DNA from: JBGPIK01 sp041484845
GTDB lineage: Bacteria; Desulfobacterota; Binatia; UBA9968
Assembly: GCA_041484845.1 (NCBI GenBank)
Contig: JBGPIK010000084.1
Span: 1 to 19,786 of the forward strand
Length of the DNA stretch: 19,786 bases
Direction: 5' to 3'
The notes under the pieces were generated by a model, which was given only the letters and a program-made list of their open reading frames with translations, searched no databases and had not been told where the DNA came from. Of the stretch, positions 6,645 through 14,895 are shown piece after piece (the stretch's first letter is position 1; each line of letters begins with the position of its first letter). Position numbers and translations under genes: made by a program.

Positions 6645-6802
6645 CCAATTGTTTTCACTCACGGTTGGAACCCGGTCGGGAATACAGCAAGGTCATCCTC
6701 TTTTTGGATGCGGCCGGTAGTTTTCTTCGGAGCCCGAGAAACATTCATGTTCTTGATTCATGACAACAATACGTCCTATTGGAGAGTGAGGTAGTTTAGC
6801 CT
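6645..6802 (+). promoter_or_regulatory. Structured spacer between rpsF and rpsR (candidate regulatory RNA)
   Basis: A two-part hairpin can be drawn. CCGGTC (6672–6677) pairs with GGCCGG (6712–6717), and CATCC (6694–6698) pairs with GGATG (6706–6710). Between the two stems is a large one-sided internal loop (6678–6693). Two weaker hairpins follow, about 6722–6740 and about 6745–6765. The S6:S18 complex is known to bind its own mRNA leader in many bacteria, so a protein-binding role is possible; the known motif usually lies before rpsF, so the match is not established. GGAGAGTGAGG before ATG 6803 serves rpsR. Confidence 0.35.
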
Positions 6803-7096
6803 ATGGCACAGAGGGAATTCAGCCCAAGGCCCTATCGGGATCGCGGCGAAGATGAGAAGGGACCTCCTCGGCGGAGACCCATGTTCCGCCGCAAAGTTTG
6901 TCGGTTCTGTGCTGACAAGACATTGATGATCGACTACAAGGATATCAGGATGCTTTCCCAATTCGTGACGGAGCGTGGGAAGATGACACCCAGCCGAATT
7001 ACAGGGAATTGCGCGCGCCACCAGAGGTTGCTCACAACGGCCATCAAGAGGGCGCGTAGTGTAGCCCTGCTTCCTTTCACAACGGCCAAAAGCTAA
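6803..7096 (+). CDS. rpsR: 30S ribosomal protein S18
   Basis: The 97-residue protein has a variable basic N terminus (residues 1–32), then the S18 core: KVCRFCADK with a Cys-x-x-Cys pair, IDYKDIRMLSQFVTERGKMTPSRITGNCARHQRLLTTAIKRARSVALLPF with a further Cys, and a short basic end. The Cys pattern is of the zinc-binding-capable (C+) form. It partners with S6 on the platform of the small subunit. ATG at 6803 is preceded by a purine-rich GAGAGTGAGG. It is separated from rpsF by a structured 158-base spacer and is followed five bases later by the DUF2232 gene. Confidence 0.96.
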   Translation: MAQREFSPRPYRDRGEDEKGPPRRRPMFRRKVCRFCADKTLMIDYKDIRMLSQFVTERGKMTPSRITGNCARHQRLLTTAIKRARSVALLPFTTAKS

Positions 7097-7101
7097 GGCT
7101 T

Positions 7102-8073
7102 TTGTCCCGATCGCGTTTTATGCAGCGGCTAGAAGTCATCGGCAGATTTTTTCTGGCCTTCGCGTCCTCCGTATTCCTCCTCATCAGCGGCGTGATTGTG
7201 CCGCCGCTGGGAATTATTCTCATACCCATCCTTCCTCAGCCGGTGCTTTCGTTTGGTTGTAAGCACGGCTTTGGATGGACCGTTGCAGGCACGATGGGGA
7301 CAACGTTTTTGTTCTTCATTTTCGCCGGCAAAGAGTTAGCGTTTGTTTATGGGCTCTTTGCTCTGATGACCGCTTTATTATTTGCGCTGCTCGGACGCTT
7401 TCGTTTGATCGAGCTCTTGGTCACGGGAATTACCGCCGCGATATTTCTTGTGTCAGGTGGACTTTTGTTTTTTTACTTCGGCTCTTGGCCAGCGGTTGCC
7501 GAGAGCTTCCGTGGAAATTTGCTTCAACATCTTACCGCGGCCGCGCGCATGTATCAAAAGATGGGATTTCCACAGGAGAGTCTGGATCTCCTCCAACAGC
7601 GCACGCCGGAAATTGTTGAAATGATGCTTCAGCTTTTACCGGGATTGGCCTTTGTCGCTATCGGTCTGGTCGTTCTCGCCAATGTCCTTCTCCTGTGCCG
7701 GCGTTTTCCGGATCGACGCGCTCAATGGCTATCGGTTGCCAACCTGCGCGAGTGGAATGGGCCGGAGCAGATGGTCTGGGGTCTAATCGTGTGTGGATTT
7801 GTGCTCCTTATACCCGGACTCGAAGGGCTGCGACTGTTCGGAGCTAATATTCTTCTGGTCATTGCGGCGTTTTATTTTGCCCAAGGCCTATCGATAATTG
7901 CATACTTTTTTCATAAGAATAATGTGCCGCGATTTCTCCGCGCCGTGACTTATGTGCTTATCGCATTCGAACAAATTTTTACGCTGCTGGTGGTCGGGTT
8001 AGGGCTTTTTGATTTATGGGGCGATTTCCGCCGCCTAAAAAAGAACAATCTCAACCCCAGCCAGGCGTCTTGA
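7102..8073 (+). CDS. DUF2232 (YybS-like) multi-pass membrane protein
   Basis: The 323-residue product is very hydrophobic, with about eight predicted membrane segments; clear ones lie near residues 13–45, 55–75, 80–95, 100–125, 175–200, 222–240, 245–265 and 285–310. Its location between rpsR and rplI is the characteristic position of the DUF2232/YybS family in Firmicutes and deltaproteobacteria. The biochemical function is unknown. TTG at 7102 with AAGG just upstream is the first start; ATG at 7120 is an alternative that removes six residues. rplI begins 10 bases after its stop, so the gene is part of the ribosomal operon. Confidence 0.8.
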   Translation: MSRSRFMQRLEVIGRFFLAFASSVFLLISGVIVPPLGIILIPILPQPVLSFGCKHGFGWTVAGTMGTTFLFFIFAGKELAFVYGLFALMTALLFALLGRFRLIELLVTGITAAIFLVSGGLLFFYFGSWPAVAESFRGNLLQHLTAAARMYQKMGFPQESLDLLQQRTPEIVEMMLQLLPGLAFVAIGLVVLANVLLLCRRFPDRRAQWLSVANLREWNGPEQMVWGLIVCGFVLLIPGLEGLRLFGANILLVIAAFYFAQGLSIIAYFFHKNNVPRFLRAVTYVLIAFEQIFTLLVVGLGLFDLWGDFRRLKKNNLNPSQAS

Positions 8074-8083
8074 CGGAGGCCTT

Positions 8084-8530
8084 ATGGAAGTCATTCTGAA
8101 AGAAGATATTGCGAATGTAGGTAAAATCGGCGAGGTCGTGCGCGTTCGCGACGGCTATGCGCGCAATTACCTTTTGCCGCGCGGGCTGGTCCTGGAAGCC
8201 AATAAGAGAAACCTCAAAACTTTTGAGCACCAGAAGAAGGTGATCGCGGATCAAAAGCAGAAGATTGTCAGACATGCCCAAGTGGTTGGTGACCAATTGG
8301 CCGGTGTTTCTCTGGTCATTGCAATGAAAGCCGGCGAAGAAGGAAGACTCTTCGGGTCGGTCACCCATATGCAGATTGAAAAAGCGTTGAAAGCTAAAGG
8401 GCTCAATGTGGACCGTCGCAAGATCCACTTGGAAGAGGCGATTAAGAACGTCGGAGAATACGAAGTGCCGATTCGTTTGGCTGCTGATCTAACGGTTGCC
8501 CTGAAGCTTTCAGTCGTTGCTGAAAATTAA
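8084..8530 (+). CDS. rplI: 50S ribosomal protein L9
   Basis: The 148-residue protein has the full two-domain L9 layout. The N-terminal rRNA-binding domain (MEVILKEDIANVGKIGEVVRVRDGYARNYLLPRGLVLEAN) is followed by the long connecting helix (about residues 42–75), and then by the C-terminal domain with EEGRLFGSVT and the end block YEVPIRLAADLTVALKLSVV. L9 binds domain V of 23S rRNA near the L1 stalk and affects frame maintenance. ATG at 8084 has a GGAGG four bases upstream. It ends the core ribosomal block; dnaB, often next in other genomes, is absent here. Confidence 0.97.
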   Translation: MEVILKEDIANVGKIGEVVRVRDGYARNYLLPRGLVLEANKRNLKTFEHQKKVIADQKQKIVRHAQVVGDQLAGVSLVIAMKAGEEGRLFGSVTHMQIEKALKAKGLNVDRRKIHLEEAIKNVGEYEVPIRLAADLTVALKLSVVAEN

Positions 8531-8668
8531 TAGCTTACACTCCGACATCGCCCATTCGTTTGCGGCGACTGTGATTTGTGTCCCATCGCACATCCTGCGG
8601 CAGGAGAACGTATCTCCGGCCGACCTGAATAGAACCCAGGCGCTGCCTTAGCTGTGTAATATTGTAAT

Positions 8669-9556
8669 ATGTTGAACCCTGATCCAGCTCCTCAAGAAAT
8701 GAGGGACGTAGATCGGGGGCGGCGTTTTGTGCTTTTAGCCGCGTTTCTCTGGAGCCTTGCCGGCGTCTTTATCAAACTCCTCGACCTTCATCCGCTGACC
8801 ATTGTCTTCTATCGTAGCCTTTTTGCCGCGCTGGTTTTTGTTCCATTTCTGAAACGGACCCACTGGTCGTTTAACTTTTCCATTCTCGTCTCCGTGATCA
8901 GCTATAGCGCAGCGATTACCGCATTCGTGTCGGCGAACAAGCTCACCACCGCAGCCAACGCTATCGTGCTGCAATACACGGCGCCGATCTTCGTATTCTT
9001 GTATGCGCGTTTGATTCAAGGCCAACGGATTACCAAACCGTACGGGATGGCGCTCGGGGTGAGCATGATGGGAGTGGCGATTATCTCATCTGACAAGGCG
9101 GGCGAGCCGGAGATGGCCGGTGTGCTCCTAGCTCTATTAAGCGGCATTTTTTTTGCGATCTACATGGTGAACCTGCAGAAGACAAATGAGACGAGCCCGG
9201 TCTACCTCACATGGCTGAATAACTTCGTTTGCGCTCTGTTGTTATTGCCCGTCGTTAAACCACGATTGGCTGTTTCGCTGGAACAAGGCAGCATTCTCTT
9301 GGCCATGGGCGCCGTGCAGCTCGGTCTGCCGTATTTTTTCTTCTCCAAGGGACTACGTACGGTTCCGCTTCAGGAGGCGGCTCTGATTGCTTTAATCGAG
9401 CCTGTTCTCAATCCGTTGTGGGTCGTCTTGACCATTGGCGAGATCCCTTCTCGCTCCACGATTGCCGGCGGGATTATGATTTTGTTTGGGCTGAGCGTGC
9501 GTTACCTGTGGCCGTTGCTAGAGGTTCGTTGGAAGGCCTCGGGCTTGAAGCCATAA
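8669..9556 (+). CDS. EamA-family (drug/metabolite superfamily) transporter
   Basis: The 295-residue protein has two EamA repeats with about ten membrane helices. The first repeat (residues 20–140) begins FVLLAAFLWSLAGVFIKLL and contains NAIVLQYTAPIFVFLYARLI, the typical EamA helix 4. The second (about 150–282) contains LSGIFFAIYMVNLQ and EAALIALIEPVLNPLWVVLTIGE, the family's best-conserved C-terminal segment. Such proteins export or exchange small metabolites across the inner membrane; the substrate cannot be inferred. The start is uncertain: ATG at 8669 has no clear ribosome-binding site, and ATG at 8699 is an alternative. It is not clearly in an operon, with 138 bases before it and 324 bases after it. 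Confidence 0.85.
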   Translation: MLNPDPAPQEMRDVDRGRRFVLLAAFLWSLAGVFIKLLDLHPLTIVFYRSLFAALVFVPFLKRTHWSFNFSILVSVISYSAAITAFVSANKLTTAANAIVLQYTAPIFVFLYARLIQGQRITKPYGMALGVSMMGVAIISSDKAGEPEMAGVLLALLSGIFFAIYMVNLQKTNETSPVYLTWLNNFVCALLLLPVVKPRLAVSLEQGSILLAMGAVQLGLPYFFFSKGLRTVPLQEAALIALIEPVLNPLWVVLTIGEIPSRSTIAGGIMILFGLSVRYLWPLLEVRWKASGLKP

Positions 9557-9776
9557 CAGAGTTCGTCGGCCGAAGTGCTAGCCCCCGCATTATTCACGGT
9601 CAGAGGAAAAACGATGACACTGTATCGATCGAGGGGTGAGACGAAAATGCAAAGAGCAAAGGGCGAAGCGCTAAGCGTAAATCAGCGAATGCTTCGGAAA
9701 GACTCCCTGCTCCGTGCGCTATGCAAAAAGGCACAGGCCCATTGCTTTCGCTCTGGAAGGCTCGCCCCTTGAGTGG

Positions 9777-9806
9777 CTGTCACGCGTGAATAATCCGGGT
9801 TAGAAT
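9777..9806 (+). promoter_or_regulatory. Candidate sigma70-type promoter of the LsrF-like gene
   Basis: CTGTCA (9777–9782, four of six matches to TTGACA) is followed after 18 bases by TAGAAT (9801–9806, five of six matches to TATAAT). It lies 75 bases before ATG 9881, in a gene-free stretch. A single match of this quality is weak evidence. Confidence 0.3.
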
Positions 9807-9810
9807 TCTG

Positions 9811-9829
9811 CCGTTTAGTTTCCAAACGG
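9811..9829 (+). promoter_or_regulatory. Hairpin in the 5' region of the LsrF-like gene
   Basis: CCGTTT-AGTTTCC-AAACGG is a perfect 6-bp inverted repeat directly downstream of the candidate -10 box. It would fall at or just after the transcription start. It could be an operator or a 5' mRNA hairpin; no T-run follows immediately, so it is unlikely to be a terminator. Confidence 0.3.
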
Positions 9830-9880
9830 ATTTGTGGTAAGTCTTTTAAAAAGTTCGCTCGACTCATCGGAGGATGACTT

Positions 9881-10690
9881 ATGGCTACGCATTGGGGAAT
9901 GACTAATCGTTTAGCGAGAATCATCAAGCCGGAAGATGGCCGGGCGGTCATGTTGGCCGTCGATCATGGTTACTTTCTCGGGCCCACGAGCGGTTTGGAG
10001 CAACCGAGAAAAACCATAGGACCGCTTTTGCCCTATGCGGATTCGCTCATGCTTACCCGCGGAGTTCTAAGAACCTCCGTCGACGCCACGAGCAACGTGC
10101 CCGTTGTGCTTCGCGTATCGGGCGGGACGAGCATCCTGAAAGAACTTTCCAACGAAGCAATCACCGTCTCGATCGATGACGCCATACGTCTCAACGTTTC
10201 CGCGATGGCGTTGTCCATTTTCGTGGGTTCCGAATTCGAGAAAGAGACGCTTGTCAGTTTGGCCAAATTAGTGGACGAAGGGGAAAAATATGGCATTCCC
10301 GTTTTGGCCGTAACCGCGGTCGGCAAGGACATGGCTCGCGATGTACGTTACCTAGGGCTCGCTTGCCGCATTGCGGCCGAGCTCGGCGCTCATGTTGTAA
10401 AAACTTACTACTGCGATGAATTCGAGCAGCTCATCGCAAGCTGTCCCGTCCCCGTAATCATTGCCGGCGGCAAAAAAACACCCGAGATGGAAGCATTGGA
10501 ACTAACGCATAATGCTGTGACCGGCGGCGCGGTTGGAGTGGATATGGGGCGAAATATCTTTCAATCCGATTGTCCGGTGGGAATGATTCAAGCGGTCCGG
10601 GCCATCGTGCATGACAAAGTCTCCGTAAAGGATGCCTTTAAGATTTACGAAAGCGCAAAGGGGCCTCGACCGAAACGGGCCGCGGGATGA
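9881..10690 (+). CDS. LsrF-like class I aldolase (DeoC/LacD/FbaB-type barrel)
   Basis: The 269-residue product resembles E. coli LsrF along its whole length: MLAVDHGYFLGPTSGLE near residues 24–40, the block SLMLTRGVLR–VVLR–ILKELSNEAITVSIDDAIRLN, VTAVGKDMARDVRYLGLACRIAAELGAHVVKTYY near 144–177, VPVIIAGGKK near 190, and GVDMGRNIFQSD near 219–230. Lys174 (VVKTYY) is in the position of the LsrF catalytic lysine. LsrF is the thiolase that ends degradation of the quorum signal AI-2, but no lsrK, lsrG, lsrR or lsr transporter gene is present here, so AI-2 is not implied. Other members make dihydroxyacetone-type or aminoquinate-precursor bonds. ATG at 9881 has GGAGG seven bases upstream. A zinc dehydrogenase follows after about 100–170 bases. 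Confidence 0.85.
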   Translation: MATHWGMTNRLARIIKPEDGRAVMLAVDHGYFLGPTSGLEQPRKTIGPLLPYADSLMLTRGVLRTSVDATSNVPVVLRVSGGTSILKELSNEAITVSIDDAIRLNVSAMALSIFVGSEFEKETLVSLAKLVDEGEKYGIPVLAVTAVGKDMARDVRYLGLACRIAAELGAHVVKTYYCDEFEQLIASCPVPVIIAGGKKTPEMEALELTHNAVTGGAVGVDMGRNIFQSDCPVGMIQAVRAIVHDKVSVKDAFKIYESAKGPRPKRAAG

Positions 10691-10858
10691 TAGAACGGGA
10701 TGAGGGGAGAAGACATCGTGACGTGACGAACGCCTGATTTGCGGTTTCAGAATTAACTTGGCACTCAGACTTAGAAGGCAAACACAGCCGCAGTGATACG
10801 CATGGAACTTCTGGCAAAAAAATCCGATCCTCGAGAATCGCGTTTTGACTCGCGCACC

Positions 10859-11884
10859 ATGCGCGTAGCGGTTTATTACAACAATCGAGACGTTCGCCTC
10901 GAGGAGATGGCGGTTCCGAAGATCGGTCCGGGCGAGTTGCTGGTACGGATTCGAGCCAGCGGCATCTGCGGCAGCGATCTCATGGAATGGTACCGCATCA
11001 AAAAGGCGCCGCTGGTCTTAGGCCACGAAATCGCGGGGGAAGTGGTCGAAGTAGGTGAAGGGGTTAAAAATTTTAGTATTGGCGAGCGGGTCTTTGTTTC
11101 GCATCACGTGCCATGCGGCCATTGCCGTTATTGCCGTGCCGGTCACCAATCGGTGTGCGAGACGCTGCGCACCACTTATTTCGATCCGGGCGGATTCGCC
11201 GAGTACGTTCGAGTGCCCGGCATCAACGTCGAATTGGGCACGTTGCATCTGCCTGATGAGATTACGTTCGACGAAGGCTCGTTCATCGAGCCTCTAGGTT
11301 GCGTCGTGCGGGCGCAACGCTTTGCCCGTCTCAGCGCCGGTCAAACGGTCCTCGTGATGGGCAGCGGCATCTCCGGCTTGCTGCATATTCAATTGGCGCG
11401 AGCCCGCGGTGCGGCACGCATCTTTGCAACCGACATCAGCGATTTTCGTCTTAAGGCGGCGGGTCAGTTCGGTGCCGATGCGGTGATTCACGGGACCGAG
11501 GACGTGCCGGCGCGTTTACGGGATTTAAACGACGGCCGATTGGCTGATTTGGTGATCCTCTGTACGGGGGCGATTCCCGCCATTCAGCAGGCCGTCAGGT
11601 CGATCGATCGCGGCGGAACATTGCTGTTCTTTGCCCCGACAGCTGCCGGCGTCGAGGTGCCGATACCGCTCTTTGATTTCTGGCGCGACGAGATTGGCGT
11701 CGTCACCTCTTATGCCGGAAGCGGGGAAGATCTTGCCGAATCGATTCGCCTAATTCACAATCGGCAAGTGCGCGTCGCCGAGATGATCACGCATCGCCTG
11801 CCATTGGCGGAGGTAGGCCGGGGATTCGCGCTCACGGCAAGCGGCCAGGACTCCATCAAAGTTATTATCGATCCGCTCAAATAA
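10859..11884 (+). CDS. Zinc-dependent medium-chain alcohol/polyol dehydrogenase
   Basis: This is a medium-chain dehydrogenase/reductase of the sorbitol/threonine dehydrogenase group, oxidising an alcohol or polyol with NAD(P). With ATG 10859 the protein has 341 residues. It shows the catalytic zinc ligands Cys37 (GICGSD) and the GHE pair at 55–57, the four structural-zinc cysteines at 86, 89, 92 and 100 (CGHCRYCRAGHQSVC), FIEPLGC at 142–148, and a Rossmann loop MGSGISG at 167–173. Upstream in-frame starts at 10793 (GTG) and 10802 (ATG) would add up to 22 residues that do not match the family; no start has a clear ribosome-binding site. It may share a transcript with the LsrF-like aldolase. 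Its substrate is unknown. It converges on the minus-strand cluster with 49 bases between. Confidence 0.88.
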   Translation: MRVAVYYNNRDVRLEEMAVPKIGPGELLVRIRASGICGSDLMEWYRIKKAPLVLGHEIAGEVVEVGEGVKNFSIGERVFVSHHVPCGHCRYCRAGHQSVCETLRTTYFDPGGFAEYVRVPGINVELGTLHLPDEITFDEGSFIEPLGCVVRAQRFARLSAGQTVLVMGSGISGLLHIQLARARGAARIFATDISDFRLKAAGQFGADAVIHGTEDVPARLRDLNDGRLADLVILCTGAIPAIQQAVRSIDRGGTLLFFAPTAAGVEVPIPLFDFWRDEIGVVTSYAGSGEDLAESIRLIHNRQVRVAEMITHRLPLAEVGRGFALTASGQDSIKVIIDPLK

Positions 11885-11933
11885 AAGTTCCGAGTGTAGA
11901 TTCGCGCCCGAGTTTACGCCCACGCCACTGTAA

Positions 11934-12923
11934 CTACTTAGCCATTCCCAACTCTTGGCGCGCCTTGTCGAGAAAGCTGTAATCGACAACATCGGCCGCG
12001 CTTACAGGCTTGGTGACCTTTGCGCTCTCCCGCGCGAGGTCGACGAGCACTTGCACCGACTCCGGCTTGACGTATGCGTCTTTAGTCAAGACGCGTCCTA
12101 CTTGGCGAGCCATTTCTGCGGCCATTTTCCGATCATTGACTTTCCACTGCTTCATAAGCACGTTCGTAACCGCTTCCTGATTGTTCTTATCCCAAATGAA
12201 TTGAAGAGCGCGAAGCGTGGCCCTAACCATTCTGTAGACTTCATCTGGGTTTTCGCGGATTCTCTTCTCCGACGTACCGAAACCGTTCTGGGGAAATTCC
12301 ACTATATCGCCCGCAAAGACCAGCTCGTTATATCCTCTTTCGAGCGCGATGATATTCTCCGGCACCGATATGAACGAAGCATCGACTAAAGCGGATTCTA
12401 ACACAGCGTAACGACTTGCGGCCGAGCCGCCCATGGGAAGGAGGAAAACGTCTCGCCCCGGTTCCAGGCCGTAGTGTTTTAGCACTTGATCCGCGATCAG
12501 GGTGGCTGAGCCCCCCGGCGAGCTGCCGGCGATCTTTTTTCCTCTTAGTTGCTTCGGATCTTTGATCTCTCTCCTGCTCATAAGAAAAAGCAAAGGTTTG
12601 GAAACGGTGAAAAGTAATACTTTCATCGGCTGGCCGCGAACGGCGGCGCCGATAGTGCCGGTGACGGCGCCGTTGTAGTCGAGGTCGCCATTCAGTACTG
12701 CGGCGCTAGCCAGATTCGCCGGCATGTAGATAATCTCAAGGTCAATGCCTTCGTCCTTGAAAAAGCCACGGTGGAGAGCGGTGTAGAGTGCCAAAAAGGA
12801 GACGTTCGTCGAAGAGCTTCCCAAGCGGACTTTTTTGAGTCCGGTCTGAGCTTGGCCAAGAGAACAAGACAAGAGAACAACGAAAAGAACAACTAGAAAG
12901 CCTAGGGTCCACCTTTTCAACAT
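11934..12923 (-). CDS. NMT1/SsuA-type ABC transporter substrate-binding protein
   Basis: A periplasmic solute-binding protein of the NMT1/THI5-like and SsuA group (329 residues). It has a signal peptide (basic MLKRW, then a hydrophobic stretch to about residue 25). LLSC near residue 19 could also be a loose lipobox. The mature part starts KKVRLGSSSTNVSFLALYTALHRGFFKDEGIDLEI, followed by GDLDYNGAVTGTIGAAVRGQPMKVLLF, LRGKKIAGSSPGGSATLIAD and FGTSEKRIRENPDEV. The start ATG 12923 is chosen over 12974 because it yields the signal peptide, has GAGGGAG upstream and clears the end of the oxidoreductase gene. It is the last gene of the cluster. No permease or ATPase is present, and the substrate is unknown; family members bind sulfonates, nitrate, pyrimidines and aromatic or other acids. 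Confidence 0.9.
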   Translation of the reverse strand: MLKRWTLGFLVVLFVVLLSCSLGQAQTGLKKVRLGSSSTNVSFLALYTALHRGFFKDEGIDLEIIYMPANLASAAVLNGDLDYNGAVTGTIGAAVRGQPMKVLLFTVSKPLLFLMSRREIKDPKQLRGKKIAGSSPGGSATLIADQVLKHYGLEPGRDVFLLPMGGSAASRYAVLESALVDASFISVPENIIALERGYNELVFAGDIVEFPQNGFGTSEKRIRENPDEVYRMVRATLRALQFIWDKNNQEAVTNVLMKQWKVNDRKMAAEMARQVGRVLTKDAYVKPESVQVLVDLARESAKVTKPVSAADVVDYSFLDKARQELGMAK

Positions 12924-12955
12924 GGCTGAGTTCTCCCTCGTTACATGAAATGACT

Positions 12956-14872
12956 TCAATCCAGCTGGCTCCATTCCTTAAATTCTTCCAGCCCTAGTCG
13001 GGCCAATGTATCCATGTACGGCCGGCCGGTCTTTTCGTGCCGTCCCGATAGCTCGTAGTACTCATAGACGAGATCCGGGAGCCATTTGGCAATGGTAAAT
13101 CCTTTGTATTTGCCGTCAGGAATCGGCTCCAGGAATCGTGGCCCGACATCTTGCCAATCATGATCAGCGATCCAACCGCGCTGTGTGCCGAAAACGCTTT
13201 GCAGAATGATCGAGCGATGTCCTGCATCCAACATCTCATCCAGGCTTACCTCCCAGCCGGTGGTGGCGTTCAACGAATCGACCAAGCTTTGAAGCCCGTC
13301 CGGCATTTTGTCATTGAGCGCAAACCAGCAGGCGCCCATCAAGCCGCAGGCTTGGCGAAGCTGTTCCGTCAAGAGATGGGAATGGGTCCAACCGTCAGGT
13401 TTCTGCGGGTCCAACGGGCCCCACTTTTCGCGATACGTTAAGTCCGGCGGCGGCTCGTTGCCGCCAGCGCCCTGGGGTTTCATGCCGCCGCTGGCCACGA
13501 GTTCGCGTAGCATTTGGCTCAGCAACGGTCGCCACTCATGCTGCGCCGGCGTACCGCCTTTGGTGTGCACCACCCAGTTCCGTGCCTCTCCCCCCAATGC
13601 ATTGGCAAGTTCTTTCGGGCCATCGGCGAGTATATTGCCGAGCCATGTTTCGCGTCGCGCGCAGCGCTGCAGCAAGGTTTCGGCTGCTGCCAAATTTCCC
13701 CATTCCAGTTTGAGTCCGTCCGTGCGATCGGGTCCGAGCACGCCTTTTTCCCAGGCTTCAAAGGCCAACCCCGCGCCACAGGCGAAATGACTGCACTCGA
13801 TGCCCAAGTCGTTGATGCGCTCGGAGAGGTAGAGAACGTCGTTTCCCTTAAAGCCGAGATTGTAAAAAGTATCCATCCACTCGCTACCGGCATTAAAATG
13901 GCCGATCTTTCCTTTGTGCGCTCCTTCCCCGATCTCTACGTCCCAGGGACACATCCGGGGGCATTGGAAACAGGGACGCAGAACCACGCGATTTTGATCC
14001 AGGCCGCGGTTTTCGTCGGTGATAACGGTGCTGCGCCAGTTCAACTTCGTGATCGCGCCCCAGTCTTCGCCATGACCGACGCTGGTAAGCCGCTTTTTTA
14101 CCGTGGTCGTGCGCGAAGCCAGCGTCTTGCGCCAACGCAAGCCGGCATCAATGAGCGTAAATTTGGCGAAAATTTGCGGACGCTTGGTGCCCCAAGCGAC
14201 GATGGCTTTCAAATTCTTAGCGCCCATGACCGCGCCCAAGCCGTGAGCCGCGTTATGGTTGTAATCATTAACGAACATCGCAGCACGGATCAGGTTCTCA
14301 CCTGCCGGTCCGATGCAGCCGACGCGCGCATCCGCATGACCGACTTCGGCGCGCAGCATGTCTTCGGTTGCGCGGACGCCTTTGCCCCAGACGCGGCTGC
14401 CGTCGCGTAATTCGACCTTATCTTCACCGACATAAAGATAAATCCGCCGTTGCGCTGCCCCGGTAATGATGAGGCCGTCGTAGCCGGCGGCTTTTAGTGA
14501 GGTCCCAAAATAGCCGCTGGTGGCGCCGCGGCCAAGCGTATAACGGGTTGCCGGACTGAGATAGACAAAGCACATTTTGGTCCCCCCCGGCGTAAATCCG
14601 GTACCGGTGACGGGGCCTGTCATGCCGACAATAATGTTCTTTGCATCGTAGGGATCAATATTGAACGGGAGCTCGTGCAAAAGAATGTATTCCGCCAGTA
14701 GCTGACCGCCCCAGTACTTGCGTAAGAGCGATTCTTCCGGGGTGTTGAGGTCGGTTAGTTTGCCGGTGCTGAGATCAACACGCAGTACCTTGCCCATGTA
14801 ACCGCCCGGAAGGCGAGTTTTACGCTCGGCCGGGAAGAAGTCCGCATAGTCCGAGTTTTGGTTCGTGATCAT
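12956..14872 (-). CDS. Aldehyde:ferredoxin oxidoreductase (tungsten/molybdenum)
   Basis: A 638-residue member of the AOR family, which oxidises aldehydes to acids with a tungsten or molybdenum bis-pyranopterin cofactor and one [4Fe-4S] cluster. GGYMGKVLRVDLSTG (23–37), KYWGGQLLAEYIL (52–64), GPVTGTGFTPGGTK (86–99) and HGLGAVMGAKNLKAI (210–224) match the AOR N domain. Cluster ligands are Cys301, Cys304 and Cys308 (CFQCPRMC) with Cys515 (GLMGACWF). The segment at 330–370 replaces the usual 'Asp-Thr-Ile-Ser-Thr-Gly' loop with a GIECSHFACGAG-like stretch, so the active-site surroundings diverge and the substrate may not be a simple aldehyde; BamB-type enzymes belong to the same fold. GTGAGG precedes ATG 14872; the first 25 residues extend beyond the usual N terminus. 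A ferredoxin-like partner is encoded three genes upstream. Confidence 0.92.
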   Translation of the reverse strand: MITNQNSDYADFFPAERKTRLPGGYMGKVLRVDLSTGKLTDLNTPEESLLRKYWGGQLLAEYILLHELPFNIDPYDAKNIIVGMTGPVTGTGFTPGGTKMCFVYLSPATRYTLGRGATSGYFGTSLKAAGYDGLIITGAAQRRIYLYVGEDKVELRDGSRVWGKGVRATEDMLRAEVGHADARVGCIGPAGENLIRAAMFVNDYNHNAAHGLGAVMGAKNLKAIVAWGTKRPQIFAKFTLIDAGLRWRKTLASRTTTVKKRLTSVGHGEDWGAITKLNWRSTVITDENRGLDQNRVVLRPCFQCPRMCPWDVEIGEGAHKGKIGHFNAGSEWMDTFYNLGFKGNDVLYLSERINDLGIECSHFACGAGLAFEAWEKGVLGPDRTDGLKLEWGNLAAAETLLQRCARRETWLGNILADGPKELANALGGEARNWVVHTKGGTPAQHEWRPLLSQMLRELVASGGMKPQGAGGNEPPPDLTYREKWGPLDPQKPDGWTHSHLLTEQLRQACGLMGACWFALNDKMPDGLQSLVDSLNATTGWEVSLDEMLDAGHRSIILQSVFGTQRGWIADHDWQDVGPRFLEPIPDGKYKGFTIAKWLPDLVYEYYELSGRHEKTGRPYMDTLARLGLEEFKEWSQLD

Positions 14873-14895
14873 CGTGCCTCACCATAGAATAACCC

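Larger units (their letters stand above)
9557..9880. other. 324-bp intergenic stretch before the LsrF-like gene
   Basis: No convincing gene is seen. A 65-codon plus-strand frame (9575–9772) has no ribosome-binding site and a low-complexity basic product, and no protein family was recognised in it. The right part holds a candidate promoter (9777–9806) and a hairpin (9811–9829), so at least the last 100 bases appear to be the control region of the downstream aldolase gene. Confidence 0.5.

Noticed and set aside
8594..8608. TCCTG-CGG-CAGGA hairpin after rplI as a terminator
   Set aside because: Only 5 bp and no following T-run; insufficient evidence.
9575..9772. 65-codon frame in the gap before the LsrF-like gene
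   Set aside because: No ribosome-binding site, low-complexity basic product, no family resemblance.
13514..14410. Long plus-strand open frame (298 codons) inside the AOR gene
   Set aside because: It is antisense to a well-supported AOR coding frame, has no ribosome-binding site and no recognisable domain; it reflects the codon bias of the minus-strand gene.
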